64,000 nucleotides of DNA from Bacteroidota bacterium. GTDB taxonomy: Bacteria > Bacteroidota > Bacteroidia > B-17B0 > Aurantibacillaceae. Shown here in pieces: positions 45,393-54,136 of this stretch (positions within the stretch are counted from its first letter, which is position 1; each line of letters opens with the position of its first letter). The notes below the pieces were generated by a model. It had not been told where the DNA came from. It saw nothing but the letters and a program-made list of their open reading frames with translations, and made no database searches. Made by a program: the position numbers and the translations under genes. The stretch lies in NCBI GenBank assembly GCA_963169355.1, contig CAUJCR010000008.1, positions 1 through 64,000 on the forward strand, written 5' to 3'.

Positions 45393-46109
45393 CTAAAAAT
45401 TAATGTAATAATCTTTGGTTAATTCTTTGTACTCGGAGGTGTAACTATGTCTTACTTCATGTTCAATAGATATTGTACTTTCCGAAAACTCAGTAGGCTT
45501 GGCTTCAAATTGCATAATATGCCTTTTCTCAATTTGTTTATCAGTTCTAGATTTTACCCTCAATAATTTAGAAAGATACAAACCACGTTTTTCGGCCATT
45601 TGCCTAAATTTAAGCGCTTCGTTAGTTGGTAATATCAAACAAAACCTTCCTTTATCACTTAATAATTGTTTAACTCCATCTAACAATGTATCAAAAGGAA
45701 GCACGTCGGCATGCCTCGCTTGTGAACGTTGCTCGTCGCTCGATTTAAGAGATTGTTCGAAATAGGGTGGATTGGTGATAATTAAATCATATTTTTTAGT
45801 GGTTGATTTATAGAAATCTTGAAAGGCAATTTTTGAGATACGAAGTTCGTTATCAAAAGGACTTTCTCTAAAATTATTTTCGGCTTGATGCACGGCTTGT
45901 TCATCAATATCAATAGCATCAATACAAGCTTTTGATTTTTGTGCAAGCATTAATGCAATTACCCCCGTACCTGTACCAATATCTAATATTTGTTTACTTC
46001 CATTAGGCAATACCCAAGCTCCCAATAAAACAGCATCGGTGCTAACTTTCATAGCGCACTTATCTTGCTTTATTATAAATTGCTTAAAAGCAAAAAATGA
46101 ATTAGGCAT
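45393..46109 (-). CDS. tRNA1(Val) adenine-37 N6-methyltransferase, TrmN6-like
   Basis: The 238 residues from the ATG at 46109 match TrmN6/YfiC: NSFFAFKQFIIKQDKCAMKV, SAM motif QILDIGTGTGVIALMLAQ and the catalytic motif IITNPPYFEQSLKSSD (NPPY), typical of N6-adenine methyltransferases. It modifies a tRNA. A longer frame to 46151 would add 14 residues (MFLTLCNLKHTFRF) that do not fit the family N-terminus, so the internal ATG is chosen. Confidence 0.9.
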   Translation of the reverse strand: MPNSFFAFKQFIIKQDKCAMKVSTDAVLLGAWVLPNGSKQILDIGTGTGVIALMLAQKSKACIDAIDIDEQAVHQAENNFRESPFDNELRISKIAFQDFYKSTTKKYDLIITNPPYFEQSLKSSDEQRSQARHADVLPFDTLLDGVKQLLSDKGRFCLILPTNEALKFRQMAEKRGLYLSKLLRVKSRTDKQIEKRHIMQFEAKPTEFSESTISIEHEVRHSYTSEYKELTKDYYINF

Positions 46110-46216
46110 AAAACGAAATGTATGTTTTAAGTTACATAAAGTTAAAAACAAAAATATAAGTTCAAAACATCATGTATCGTTTTATCTTAATTTTAAAGAA
46201 ATTTAATAAATAACTC

Positions 46217-47668
46217 ATGAAGGCTTTATTGGTTTTAATGTTCATTTTTTGTTCGTGTGCGCTTAATTCGCAAACTAGCCTAGATGCGGTATTGAAAACA
46301 TATCAAAAAGATGCACAACTAAAACATGCGAGTTATAGTTTTTGTGTACTAGATGCAGCAACTGGAAAAAGTATTAGTGAGTATCAATCTGAAATGGCAT
46401 TAGTTCCTGCAAGTACTTTAAAAATTGTAACTACCTCTGCTGCTTTAGGAATTTTAGGAAAAGATTATTGCTATAAAACAAAATTCTATACAGCCACTCA
46501 GTTCGACTCAACACTACAAAAAAACGTTCAAGTATTGTGTGTTTTGGGGAGTGGTGATCCTTCTTTTGGTTCGAGTTACTTTAATGTAAATGATACTGAA
46601 TTTATTAATTCTATTGCGCAACAACTTCAAAAAAATGGTATGCAAACATTAAATGGTGATGTGCTCATTGATAACTCCATCTTTAATAACATGATACCTG
46701 ATGCGTGGATATGGAGTGATATTGGCAATTACTTTGGAGCAGGAAGTAACGGTTTATCATATAAAGACAATAAATTTTCTGTTTTTTTAAATAGTACGGC
46801 ATCAAATAAAGAAGTGGTAGTAAGCGATGTAAAACCTTTATTTTACAAACAAGCCTTTCACATTAGCTCTCAAGTAAGAGCATCTGGAACTCAGGATAAC
46901 GCCTTTGTGTATGGCGACCCATATAGTTTTTCGGAAAGAATGATAACAGGAAGTATCCCAGCTCAAAAAACAAATTACGAAGTAGAAGCGCAGGCTCCGC
47001 AACCGCAACTTTATTTTGCTTACGAATTATCAAAAGCCTTACAAAAATATAATTTGCAAAACAGAAATGGAGCTTATAAAAATATAAATCTTCAAAGTTC
47101 GAGTTTAAAAAACAATCAATTAATTTATACGTATAGCTCTCCAAAACTTGAGAAACTGGTATATTTTACCAATTTAAAAAGTAATAACCATTATGCAGAA
47201 AGTTTATTAAACACCCTTGGTGCAATAAAATCAAAACAACAAGGTAGCACCGAAAATGGCATAGAAGCCGTAAAACATTTTTGGAAAGATAGAGGCATAG
47301 ATATTAGCGGATTACACATGGTTGATGGAAGTGGGCTATCAAGAGCCAATACAATAACAACAAAAATTCAAGCTACAATGCTTTCAAAAATATACAGAGA
47401 TAGTAGTATTTATATTCCATTTAATGCTTCTTTACCTGTAGCAGGCAAAAGCGGTAGTATGACGAGTTTATGTAAAGGTACATTTGCCGAAAACAATATG
47501 CGTGCTAAAACGGGTTATATTAATAGGGTAAGAAGTTACTGCGGATACGTAAAAACAAAATCGGGAAAAGAATTAGCCTTTTCGGTTATTTTTAATAATT
47601 ACGATTGTAGTGCAAAGGAAATGAAATTAAAAATCGAAAAATTATTAGTTGCTTTAGTGGAGTTGTAA
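46217..47668 (+). CDS. dacB: D-alanyl-D-alanine carboxypeptidase/endopeptidase (PBP4, DacB)
   Basis: DacB trims peptidoglycan peptides in the periplasm. The 483-residue protein has a signal peptide (about 1-19, ending CALNSQ), the SxxK motif at Ser66-Lys69 (VPASTLKIVTTSAAL), the SxN-type motif in VDGSGLSRAN, and the KTG box in MRAKTGYINRVRSYCGYV. The long insertion domain between SxxK and SxN is present, as in PBP4. It is monocistronic and converges on an aminotransferase gene 16 bp away. Confidence 0.94.
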   Translation: MKALLVLMFIFCSCALNSQTSLDAVLKTYQKDAQLKHASYSFCVLDAATGKSISEYQSEMALVPASTLKIVTTSAALGILGKDYCYKTKFYTATQFDSTLQKNVQVLCVLGSGDPSFGSSYFNVNDTEFINSIAQQLQKNGMQTLNGDVLIDNSIFNNMIPDAWIWSDIGNYFGAGSNGLSYKDNKFSVFLNSTASNKEVVVSDVKPLFYKQAFHISSQVRASGTQDNAFVYGDPYSFSERMITGSIPAQKTNYEVEAQAPQPQLYFAYELSKALQKYNLQNRNGAYKNINLQSSSLKNNQLIYTYSSPKLEKLVYFTNLKSNNHYAESLLNTLGAIKSKQQGSTENGIEAVKHFWKDRGIDISGLHMVDGSGLSRANTITTKIQATMLSKIYRDSSIYIPFNASLPVAGKSGSMTSLCKGTFAENNMRAKTGYINRVRSYCGYVKTKSGKELAFSVIFNNYDCSAKEMKLKIEKLLVALVEL

Positions 47669-47684
47669 AAAACATTTACAAACA

Positions 47685-48881
47685 TCATCTTATTGTTTCA
47701 TTTATCGACTTGATAATAATTGCACAAGCCTGCTTTATTTCATCATCGGTAATTACCAGAGGAGGCGCAATTCTCATGCTATGTGTATTAAATAAAAACC
47801 AATCTACAATTAAGCCATTTTTTACACAGGTTTCAATTATTTGAAGGTTGAGTTCAGTATCTTCAAAATCGATAGAAAGCATTAAGCCCTTACCTTTAAT
47901 ATTTTTAATGGCTGGGTGAATTAAGAGTGAACGAATTAAATTTGATTTTCTTTCTATGTCTTTCATCAACCCACCTTGTTGTATAACATTTAAACAAGCT
48001 AAAGATGCTGCACAACACACAGCGTTTCCGCCAAATGTATTAATATTACCAAGTACTGGGTTATATGTAAATTCATTCATCAATTTTTTTGAGGCAATAA
48101 AACAACCTATTGGTAAGCCACCGCCCATACCTTTAGCAAGCAGTAATATATCGGGTGTAATAGGAGTTTGTTCGAAAGCAAAAAAAGTACCACTTCTTCC
48201 AAATCCATTTTGTACTTCATCTAAAATTAATAGTGCACCATGTTCATCACACTTTAATCGAATGGCCTTTAAAAATTCGTTATTAGCAACGGTGTAGCCT
48301 GTTTCACTTTGTACAGGTTCTAAAATAACAGCGGCTGTTTTGTGCGAAATATGTTTTTCTAATTCTTGTATGGAATTGTAAGTTAATATTTTTACATCAG
48401 GTAACAAAGGACGAAAAGCTTGTTTAAATTCTTCGTTACCCATTACACTTAGCGAGCCATTTGTACTCCCATGATACGAATCTTTAAAACAAATAATTTC
48501 GGTTCTGCCAGTTACACGCTTTGCTAATTTAAGTGCACCCTCGGTGGCTTCTGTTCCTGAGTTGGTAAAAAAAACAGAATCTAAATGTTTTGGTAATAAA
48601 TCGGTAAGTGCCTTGGCTAACTGAATTTGAGGTGCTTGTACGTATTCGCCATACACCATTAAGTGCATATACGTTTGCGATTGATATTGAATGGCTTTTA
48701 CAACCTCTGGATGACAATGCCCTACATTACTTACAGCAATGCCTGAAATAAAATCAATATAAGACTTATTATTTTTGTCATATAAACATACACCCAAAGC
48801 TTTGGTAATTTCTAAGTCCATAGGCTTAGGCGAAGTTTGAGCAACATGATTTAAAAATAACTGTCGGTTTGAGATGGGCAT
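47685..48881 (-). CDS. class III (aspartate/ornithine-type) aminotransferase
   Basis: The 398-residue PLP enzyme shows YIDFISGIAVSNVGHCHPEV, FFTNSGTEATEGALKLAKR, SYHGSTNGSLSVMG, ILDEVQNGFGRSG and the PLP lysine in LLAKGMGGGLPIG. It belongs to the ArgD/RocD/GabT subgroup; no arginine genes are beside it, so the exact substrate (acetylornithine, ornithine or other) cannot be fixed. The ATG at 48881 is preferred: the longer frame to 48917 adds MSNFTSAFYFIV, which does not fit the family. Confidence 0.88.
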   Translation of the reverse strand: MPISNRQLFLNHVAQTSPKPMDLEITKALGVCLYDKNNKSYIDFISGIAVSNVGHCHPEVVKAIQYQSQTYMHLMVYGEYVQAPQIQLAKALTDLLPKHLDSVFFTNSGTEATEGALKLAKRVTGRTEIICFKDSYHGSTNGSLSVMGNEEFKQAFRPLLPDVKILTYNSIQELEKHISHKTAAVILEPVQSETGYTVANNEFLKAIRLKCDEHGALLILDEVQNGFGRSGTFFAFEQTPITPDILLLAKGMGGGLPIGCFIASKKLMNEFTYNPVLGNINTFGGNAVCCAASLACLNVIQQGGLMKDIERKSNLIRSLLIHPAIKNIKGKGLMLSIDFEDTELNLQIIETCVKNGLIVDWFLFNTHSMRIAPPLVITDDEIKQACAIIIKSINETIR

Positions 48882-48978
48882 AACTATAAAATAAAAAGCT
48901 GATGTAAAATTACTCAAAAGAAGATAAAATAAACATTTTGCTTAGTATATTTATGCAACCAATTATTTAACCCAGCTT

Positions 48979-49386
48979 ATGATAAAAAAAATAGAACATA
49001 TAGGTATTGCTGTCAAATCAATTCAACACTCTAATGAGTTATTTAAAAAACTATTTGGCAAAGAACATTATAAAGTAGAAGCCGTAGCAAGCGAAGGTGT
49101 GAGTACCTCTTTTTTTATGCTTGGCGAAACAAAAATTGAATTGCTAGAGGCCACCAATATGGATAGCGCTATTGCAAAGTTTATTGAAAAAAAAGGCGAA
49201 GGTATTCATCACATTGCTTACGAAGTAGATGATATTTACGCAGAGATGGAGCGCTTAAAAACAGAAGGCTTTGAGGTTTTAAATAAAGAACCAAAACAAG
49301 GAGCTGATAATAAATTGATTTTCTTTTTACATCCCAAAAGCACTAATGGTGTTTTGGTAGAGTTATGCCAAGAAAGAAAAGATTAA
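48979..49386 (+). CDS. mce: methylmalonyl-CoA epimerase
   Basis: The enzyme interconverts (R)- and (S)-methylmalonyl-CoA. The 135 residues form a vicinal-oxygen-chelate fold: KIEHIGIAVKSI with metal His, TKIELLEAT, GEGIHHIAYEVDDI with a second His, and the terminal GVLVELCQ with Glu. The length matches the family. Methylmalonyl-CoA mutase is not in the window. The gene is alone on the plus strand. Confidence 0.95.
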   Translation: MIKKIEHIGIAVKSIQHSNELFKKLFGKEHYKVEAVASEGVSTSFFMLGETKIELLEATNMDSAIAKFIEKKGEGIHHIAYEVDDIYAEMERLKTEGFEVLNKEPKQGADNKLIFFLHPKSTNGVLVELCQERKD

Positions 49387-49393
49387 TGCTTAA

Positions 49394-50545
49394 TTAATGA
49401 CTAACCACTAATTTTTGTATATAAGGTTGATAATTATTATTTACTCTTACTGTATAAACACCTGCCGCAAGGTTATGTAAATCTACCACTACTTGTTGGT
49501 GGCAATTGTTTTGGTAAACCATTTGTCCAAGCTCATTTATTATTTCTACACTTGTTAATACATCACTACCAGTGTGTATGGTAACGTTTTGGTTGGCTGG
49601 GTTAGGATAAATTTTCGGCGTAGTATTAGTTTGCACGCATGTCGCTTGAGTAGAAATAATTTTATTAAAGTAGTGAGGCGTACCGTCTGAGTCCACTTGC
49701 TTTAAACGGTAATATACTAAGGCGTTGCCAGTAGTTTGATTATCGGAATACGAATATGATTGCATTTGCGAAGATTGATAATGACCAGGAATGGTAGCAA
49801 TAGAATGATAATTAATACCATCATCACTACGTTGAATTTCAAAATGCTGGCAATTGATTTCACTAGCCGTTACCCATTTTAAGTTAATGCTATTGTTTAA
49901 GCAAGTAGATTCAAAATTGGTAATTTCGGTTGGTAATAAACTGATGCCATTACCAAACTGAAGTGTAAAAGGACAATCATCTCCTTCGTAACCATCTATT
50001 ACAACGTAATAAGTTGCACTGAGGGTTAAATTTGGAACAGTTTGACTTAAACAAGTTTTACCTGATGCTAACAGTGTAGCTCCAGAACCACTCTTGTCAT
50101 ATGATTTTGAAGTTCCACAGGCACTACAATCGGCCCCGCTTAACTGCTTAATAAAAAATTTTTCAGTATAAGGGGGGCTTGAGGTGCTACCACAATTACC
50201 CGAAAAAATTAATACTTGAATACCCGAATAGCCCATCCAATTATCTTTCCTAGTACACCCATTTCCACAACACACTGTAAAAGTAACAGAGGTATTAGTT
50301 GCAACAAATTTATAAAACGCACTATTTTCAATCGTTACATCTCCAAAAACATTACCTCCTTTTTGGTCGAGCCAATTTGGGCTATCTGCTGTATAAGCAC
50401 TTGTATTACCACAATATAAGCCATTGGTTAATATTTGTGGAGCACTTGAGCAATCATCTGATGGAGATTGTGGCTGGCATTGCGATTTTGCAGTTGAATA
50501 CCCTATAAAATAGAAGGCTATTAAAACTATAATATGTAAACGCAT
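49394..50545 (-). CDS. secreted protein with type A T9SS sorting domain
   Basis: About 383 residues from the ATG at 50545: signal peptide (MRLHIIVLIAFYFIGYSTAK), a cysteine-rich N-terminal region (about 25-210, at least 14 Cys, e.g. CCGNGCTRKDN) that I do not recognise, then a region with VTASEINCQHFEIQRSDDGI found before many T9SS tails, and a type A sorting domain (about 310-383: PKIYPNPANQNVTIHTG to YIQKLVVSH). It is exported across the outer membrane; many disulfides suggest an extracellular location. A longer frame to 50569 overlaps a -7 box. Confidence 0.88.
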   Translation of the reverse strand: MRLHIIVLIAFYFIGYSTAKSQCQPQSPSDDCSSAPQILTNGLYCGNTSAYTADSPNWLDQKGGNVFGDVTIENSAFYKFVATNTSVTFTVCCGNGCTRKDNWMGYSGIQVLIFSGNCGSTSSPPYTEKFFIKQLSGADCSACGTSKSYDKSGSGATLLASGKTCLSQTVPNLTLSATYYVVIDGYEGDDCPFTLQFGNGISLLPTEITNFESTCLNNSINLKWVTASEINCQHFEIQRSDDGINYHSIATIPGHYQSSQMQSYSYSDNQTTGNALVYYRLKQVDSDGTPHYFNKIISTQATCVQTNTTPKIYPNPANQNVTIHTGSDVLTSVEIINELGQMVYQNNCHQQVVVDLHNLAAGVYTVRVNNNYQPYIQKLVVSH

Positions 50546-50566
50546 GGCTATATAATTTGGTATAAC

Positions 50567-50574
50567 CAAAACTA
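50567..50574 (-). promoter_or_regulatory. -7 box of the Cys-rich T9SS gene
   Basis: TAGTTTTG on the minus strand fits TAnnTTTG and lies 21 bp before the chosen ATG at 50545. It overlaps an imperfect TTGGT/ACCAA palindrome. No TTG at -33. Confidence 0.35.
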
Positions 50575-50644
50575 TATAAAACAGGAGGCTTATTTTTTGA
50601 CCTACATCAAAATCGTAAACCGTATGAAAAAAAATTGAAAAGGG

Positions 50645-51127
50645 TTATTTTTTATAAATTAATGCCACCGCATAGGCATTTACACCTTCGCCACGCCCTA
50701 CGTAACCAAGCTTTTCGTTGGTAGTTGCTTTTATTGAAATATCATTTTCGGCAATTTGCATAATAGGTGCTAATATTTTTTGCATAGATGCAATATGAGG
50801 ATTTACCTTTGGTGCTTCTAAACTTAATGAAGCGTCAATATTACCAATAGCGTAGCCGTGTTCATTTAACAAAGCAACTACTTCTTTTAAAAGTAGTTTA
50901 CTATCCGCGCCTTTGTATTTTGGATTTGTATTAGGAAAATGAAAACCTATATCACGCAAATTGGCAGCACCCAACAAGGCATCGCAAATAGCATGAAGTA
51001 ATACATCTGCATCACTATGCCCTACACAACCTTTGTTAAATTCTAATTTTATTCCACCCAACCAAAGCTCTCTACCTTCGCCCAAAGGATGTACATCATA
51101 GCCAAAACCAACTCGTATATTTATCAT
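50645..51127 (-). CDS. ispF: 2-C-methyl-D-erythritol 2,4-cyclodiphosphate synthase
   Basis: IspF makes MEcPP, the substrate of IspG, in the MEP pathway. The 160 residues start with GFGYDVHPL (metal ligands Asp11 and His13), then GHSDADVLLHAICDALLGA with the third ligand His, DIGFHFPN and the terminal GYVGRGEGVNAYAVAL. The length is standard. It is read in the same direction as, and 30 bp after, the acyltransferase gene. Confidence 0.97.
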   Translation of the reverse strand: MINIRVGFGYDVHPLGEGRELWLGGIKLEFNKGCVGHSDADVLLHAICDALLGAANLRDIGFHFPNTNPKYKGADSKLLLKEVVALLNEHGYAIGNIDASLSLEAPKVNPHIASMQKILAPIMQIAENDISIKATTNEKLGYVGRGEGVNAYAVALIYKK

Positions 51128-51157
51128 GCTTTTTGTTTATTAGAATTAACGGTTTTA

Positions 51158-52012
51158 TTATTTTCCAATTTTATATTCTTCAAATGAGATGCCTTGCATA
51201 AATTCTTTTGAATAAATGTATTGGTAAATTAAGTCTGCCCATTGCTGATCGGTTTTACTTTTATCCAAAATTTTAGAATCAAAAGGTTTACTATAATGTA
51301 TGCGCACGTTTTTATCCTTGGCTACAAACATCTCATCGGGCAAAAACAACATTTCTATATTTGCTTTAATGCCTATTTTTTTACGGAAATTTGCAAAATT
51401 ATAAAAGAACTTAGAATTCTCTCCCTCAATAAACACAGGCTGTATCATACGTTTATGATCGATGGCTTGAGTAACAAAACTTTTTTTCCATTTCAAATCT
51501 CTTACTAAGCCATTTTGCTTACGCGATACTAACCCTGCTGGAAAAAATAAAACGGCGCTTTCTGTTCTAAATACTTCATCCATGGTACGTAACGAGCGGG
51601 TAGAAGAAGCGCCTACTTTATTAACGGCTACAAAAATCTCATCATAATTTTTTAAATTCTTTAAAATGTCATTCACAAAGAAAAATACATCTTGTCTTAC
51701 CTCGCCAACCGATTTAATTAAAGACATTCCATCTAACCCACCTAATGGGTGATTAGCCGCAACAACCACTGAACCTGTTTTAGGAACTAACTCGGCATGA
51801 ATAGAATGCACTTTTACGCCCAACATATCTAAGGCTTTACGGTTAAATTCTAGTCCACGCTCGTCTTTAAGCACCTCCATAGCATGATTAATTTCATCTT
51901 CATGTAGCTTCTTCTTAAGCCAATTAATCACAAAACGAGGTAGCCACTTATATAATTTATAAGCCTTCTCTTTTAAAATTTTTTCTACATCTATAAATTT
52001 TTTCGCCTCCAT
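51158..52012 (-). CDS. GlsA-like O-acyltransferase (PlsC fold)
   Basis: The 284-residue protein has the PlsC acyltransferase motif in VAANHPLGGLDGMSLIKSVG (HPLGGLD replacing the usual HxxxxD: His followed four residues later by Asp), and VLFFPAGLVSRKQNG (block III FPEG-like). It resembles GlsA, the O-acyltransferase that adds the second fatty acid in glycine-lipid synthesis in Bacteroides, and OlsA-type enzymes. A GlsB-like partner is at 22162. Membrane-associated. The ATG at 52012 is chosen because a GTG at 52024 lies in the -7 box. Confidence 0.8.
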   Translation of the reverse strand: MEAKKFIDVEKILKEKAYKLYKWLPRFVINWLKKKLHEDEINHAMEVLKDERGLEFNRKALDMLGVKVHSIHAELVPKTGSVVVAANHPLGGLDGMSLIKSVGEVRQDVFFFVNDILKNLKNYDEIFVAVNKVGASSTRSLRTMDEVFRTESAVLFFPAGLVSRKQNGLVRDLKWKKSFVTQAIDHKRMIQPVFIEGENSKFFYNFANFRKKIGIKANIEMLFLPDEMFVAKDKNVRIHYSKPFDSKILDKSKTDQQWADLIYQYIYSKEFMQGISFEEYKIGK

Positions 52013-52023
52013 ATAAAGTGGCA

Positions 52024-52052
52024 CAAAGATAATCTAATTGTTAATATCTCAA
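52024..52052 (-). promoter_or_regulatory. promoter of the acyltransferase-ispF unit
   Basis: On the minus strand TTG (52050-52052) and TATCTTTG (52024-52031) fit the Bacteroidota promoter with an 18-bp spacer. The predicted start is within a few bases of the ATG at 52012. Confidence 0.65.
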
Positions 52053-52200
52053 CAGGTCAATTTTCAATTTTAAACTTCAGCACATTTTCACTTCATCTCT
52101 CAAAAAGCCCGTCATTACAAATAAAAGAGCGATTAAGTTCATTTTACTAATACAAAAAACTTTTAAGAAAAATCCCATTAGCTTTCAAAATTATCAACAA

Positions 52201-52240
52201 AGTGGTAAAAAATGGGTGAAAGTGGTAAAAAGTGGTAAAA
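52201..52240 (+). promoter_or_regulatory. four 10-bp tandem repeats, probable MraZ operator
   Basis: AGTGGTAAAA occurs at 52201, 52221 and 52231, with a degenerate unit AATGGGTGAA at 52211, so all four units are in phase at one helical turn. They end 7 bp before the mraZ -7 box and would place a repressor over the -33 region. MraZ proteins of other bacteria bind tandem G-rich boxes spaced by about 10 bp before their own gene, so autoregulation of the dcw cluster is very likely. Confidence 0.75.
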
Positions 52241-52247
52241 TTTTAGT

Positions 52248-52255
52248 TATTTTTG
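52248..52255 (+). promoter_or_regulatory. -7 box of mraZ (dcw cluster promoter)
   Basis: TATTTTTG matches TAnnTTTG, 24 bp before the mraZ ATG. The -33 position is occupied by the tandem repeats and shows no TTG. Confidence 0.55.
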
Positions 52256-52279
52256 ACCAATTCAATTAAAAACTAAGCA

Positions 52280-52750
52280 ATGACAAGCCTTATAGGAGAA
52301 TATGAATGTAAAGTAGATGCCAAGGGGCGTTTCATGTTTCCTGTTCAGTTAAGGAAACAGCTTGAAGATGTATTTGAGAAGGGTTTTGTAATTAATCGAA
52401 ACTTACATCAAAAGTGTTTAGTGCTTTATCCAATACAAGAGTGGAATAAACTCAATAAAAAATTGAGTAAGCTTAACCGCTTAATTAAAGCGAATGATGT
52501 TTTTGTAAGAAAATTTACAGGAGGAGCAACCAGTGCCGATGCTGATAATACAGGTCGTGTTTTATTACCTAAAGCTTTAGTGGAGTATGCCGATATAAAA
52601 GCTGATATAAAAGTATTAGGAAGTAATAATGTGATTGAGATATGGGATAAGAAATTGTATGAGCAATTCTTATCACAAGATTTGAATATTGAAAAATTAG
52701 CCGAAGACGTTTTAGGAAACTTAAATTTTAATGATGGAGATGATGAGTAA
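52280..52750 (+). CDS. mraZ: transcriptional regulator MraZ
   Basis: MraZ is a ring-forming DNA-binding protein and usual repressor of the dcw cluster. The 156 residues contain two SpoVT/AbrB-like domains, with the conserved GEYECKVDAKGRFMFPVQLR and ADADNTGRVLLPKALVEYA motifs. It is the first gene of the cluster; four 10-bp repeats upstream are its probable operator. Its 3' end overlaps the start of rsmH by 8 bp, so translation is coupled. Confidence 0.96.
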   Translation: MTSLIGEYECKVDAKGRFMFPVQLRKQLEDVFEKGFVINRNLHQKCLVLYPIQEWNKLNKKLSKLNRLIKANDVFVRKFTGGATSADADNTGRVLLPKALVEYADIKADIKVLGSNNVIEIWDKKLYEQFLSQDLNIEKLAEDVLGNLNFNDGDDE

Positions 52751-53651
52751 CACTTATCATATCCCCGTTCTTTTACAACCTTGCATAGATGGCTTAAACA
52801 TAAACCCAAATGGTGTTTATGTAGATGTAACTTTTGGTGGCGGAGGACATTCTAAAGAAATTTTAAAACACTTATCCGAAAAAGGACGTTTATTTTCTTT
52901 TGATCAAGATGAAGATGCAAAAGCAAATATTCCAGAAGATAAGCGACTAACCTTTATACCTCATAATTTTAGATATATCTCTAATTACTTAAAGTTATAT
53001 GGTGTTACACAGGTAGATGGCATCTTAGGAGATTTAGGTGTTTCATCGCATCAGTTCGATAAAGGTGAGCGTGGTTTTTCAACTCGCTTTGATGGAGAAT
53101 TAGACATGCGTATGAATCAAAAAAGCGAATTAAGTGCTAAAAAAATTCTGAACACCTATGATGTGAAACAACTCACGCACATGTTTAAAGAATATGGAGA
53201 AGTAGATAACGCTTTTAAACTAGCTAACATCATTGTTGAATCAAGAATGAATCAAACACTTGAAACCACACATCAGTTTAAAGAGGTTATTAAACCTTGC
53301 ACACCAAAGTTTGAAGAGAGTCGTTACCTCGCCAAAGTATATCAAGCCATACGTATTGAAGTAAACCAAGAGATGGAATCGTTAAGAGAATGTTTAACTC
53401 AATGCGTGCAATTAATAAAACCAGGTGGTCGATTGGTAATGATGAGTTATCACAGTTTAGAAGATAGATTGGTGAAGAATATTATTAAAACAGGAAACGT
53501 GGAAGGAAAAGAAGAAAAGGATTTAGTGTTTGGAAAGGTAACTAAGTTTTTTAAATCCATTACTTCAAAACCAATAACACCAAGCGAAGAGGAAATTATT
53601 AAAAATTCAAGAGCACGAAGTGCCAAATTAAGAATAGCAGAAAAAATTTAA
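52743..53651 (+). CDS. rsmH: 16S rRNA (cytosine-1402 N4)-methyltransferase
   Basis: RsmH methylates C1402 in the ribosomal P site. The 302 residues include YHIPVLLQPCIDGLNINPNG, the SAM motif YVDVTFGGGGHSKEIL, DGILGDLGVSSHQFDKGERG and the C-terminal MSYHSLEDRLVKN. It overlaps mraZ. Several ATG codons lie at 52731-52745; the ATG at 52743 is preceded by GGAG at 52736-52739 and matches the family start. Confidence 0.96.
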   Translation: MSNTYHIPVLLQPCIDGLNINPNGVYVDVTFGGGGHSKEILKHLSEKGRLFSFDQDEDAKANIPEDKRLTFIPHNFRYISNYLKLYGVTQVDGILGDLGVSSHQFDKGERGFSTRFDGELDMRMNQKSELSAKKILNTYDVKQLTHMFKEYGEVDNAFKLANIIVESRMNQTLETTHQFKEVIKPCTPKFEESRYLAKVYQAIRIEVNQEMESLRECLTQCVQLIKPGGRLVMMSYHSLEDRLVKNIIKTGNVEGKEEKDLVFGKVTKFFKSITSKPITPSEEEIIKNSRARSAKLRIAEKI

Positions 53652-53689
53652 TCCAATATAACTCAATTAAAAAAAATCCGAAAGGAGAA

Positions 53690-54136
53690 ATGGCAAACAA
53701 ATTTAGAGAATTAAAAACCGAAGAAATTCAAGAACTAGAGGAACTTGTACAGCAAGAAGAACCTCGGGAAACTTCGGCTCCCCGTAAGCCAGCCAAAAAA
53801 GGAGTTTTAGCTAAAGGATTATCAAAAATTTTTGGAGGAAGTTTTTTGGGTAATGATAATACATTACAACATGTGCCTTTCATCTTATTTATTGGATTGA
53901 TTACCATTTTATATATAGCCAATGGCTACTACGCCGATGATAAAATTAGAGAGGTAAATAAAATAAGTAATCAAATTAAAGAATTAAGAACAGAGTTTAT
54001 TTCATCAAAATCTGATTTAATGTTTGTGAGTAAACAAAGTGAAGTGGCTAAAGCGGTTGAGCCTCTTGGGTTAAAAGAACCAGTAAGTGCTCCAATGATT
54101 ATAGAAATAGATAGTTTAAAAACAAGTGGAAAATAA
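53690..54136 (+). CDS. FtsL-like cell division protein
   Basis: The 148-residue bitopic protein has an acidic then basic cytoplasmic N-terminus (about 1-60), one transmembrane helix (VPFILFIGLITILYIANGYY) and a periplasmic coiled coil (about 85-125). This topology and its place between rsmH and ftsI identify it as the Bacteroidota FtsL-like protein of the divisome, where FtsL activates FtsWI. The cytoplasmic part is longer than in E. coli FtsL. Its stop overlaps the ftsI start by 11 bp. Confidence 0.85.
   Translation: MANKFRELKTEEIQELEELVQQEEPRETSAPRKPAKKGVLAKGLSKIFGGSFLGNDNTLQHVPFILFIGLITILYIANGYYADDKIREVNKISNQIKELRTEFISSKSDLMFVSKQSEVAKAVEPLGLKEPVSAPMIIEIDSLKTSGK

Noticed and set aside
52201-52240. 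Tandem repeats considered as a CRISPR or microsatellite
   Set aside because: Units are 10 bp with no spacers and stand precisely between a promoter box and upstream DNA of mraZ; an operator explains them better.
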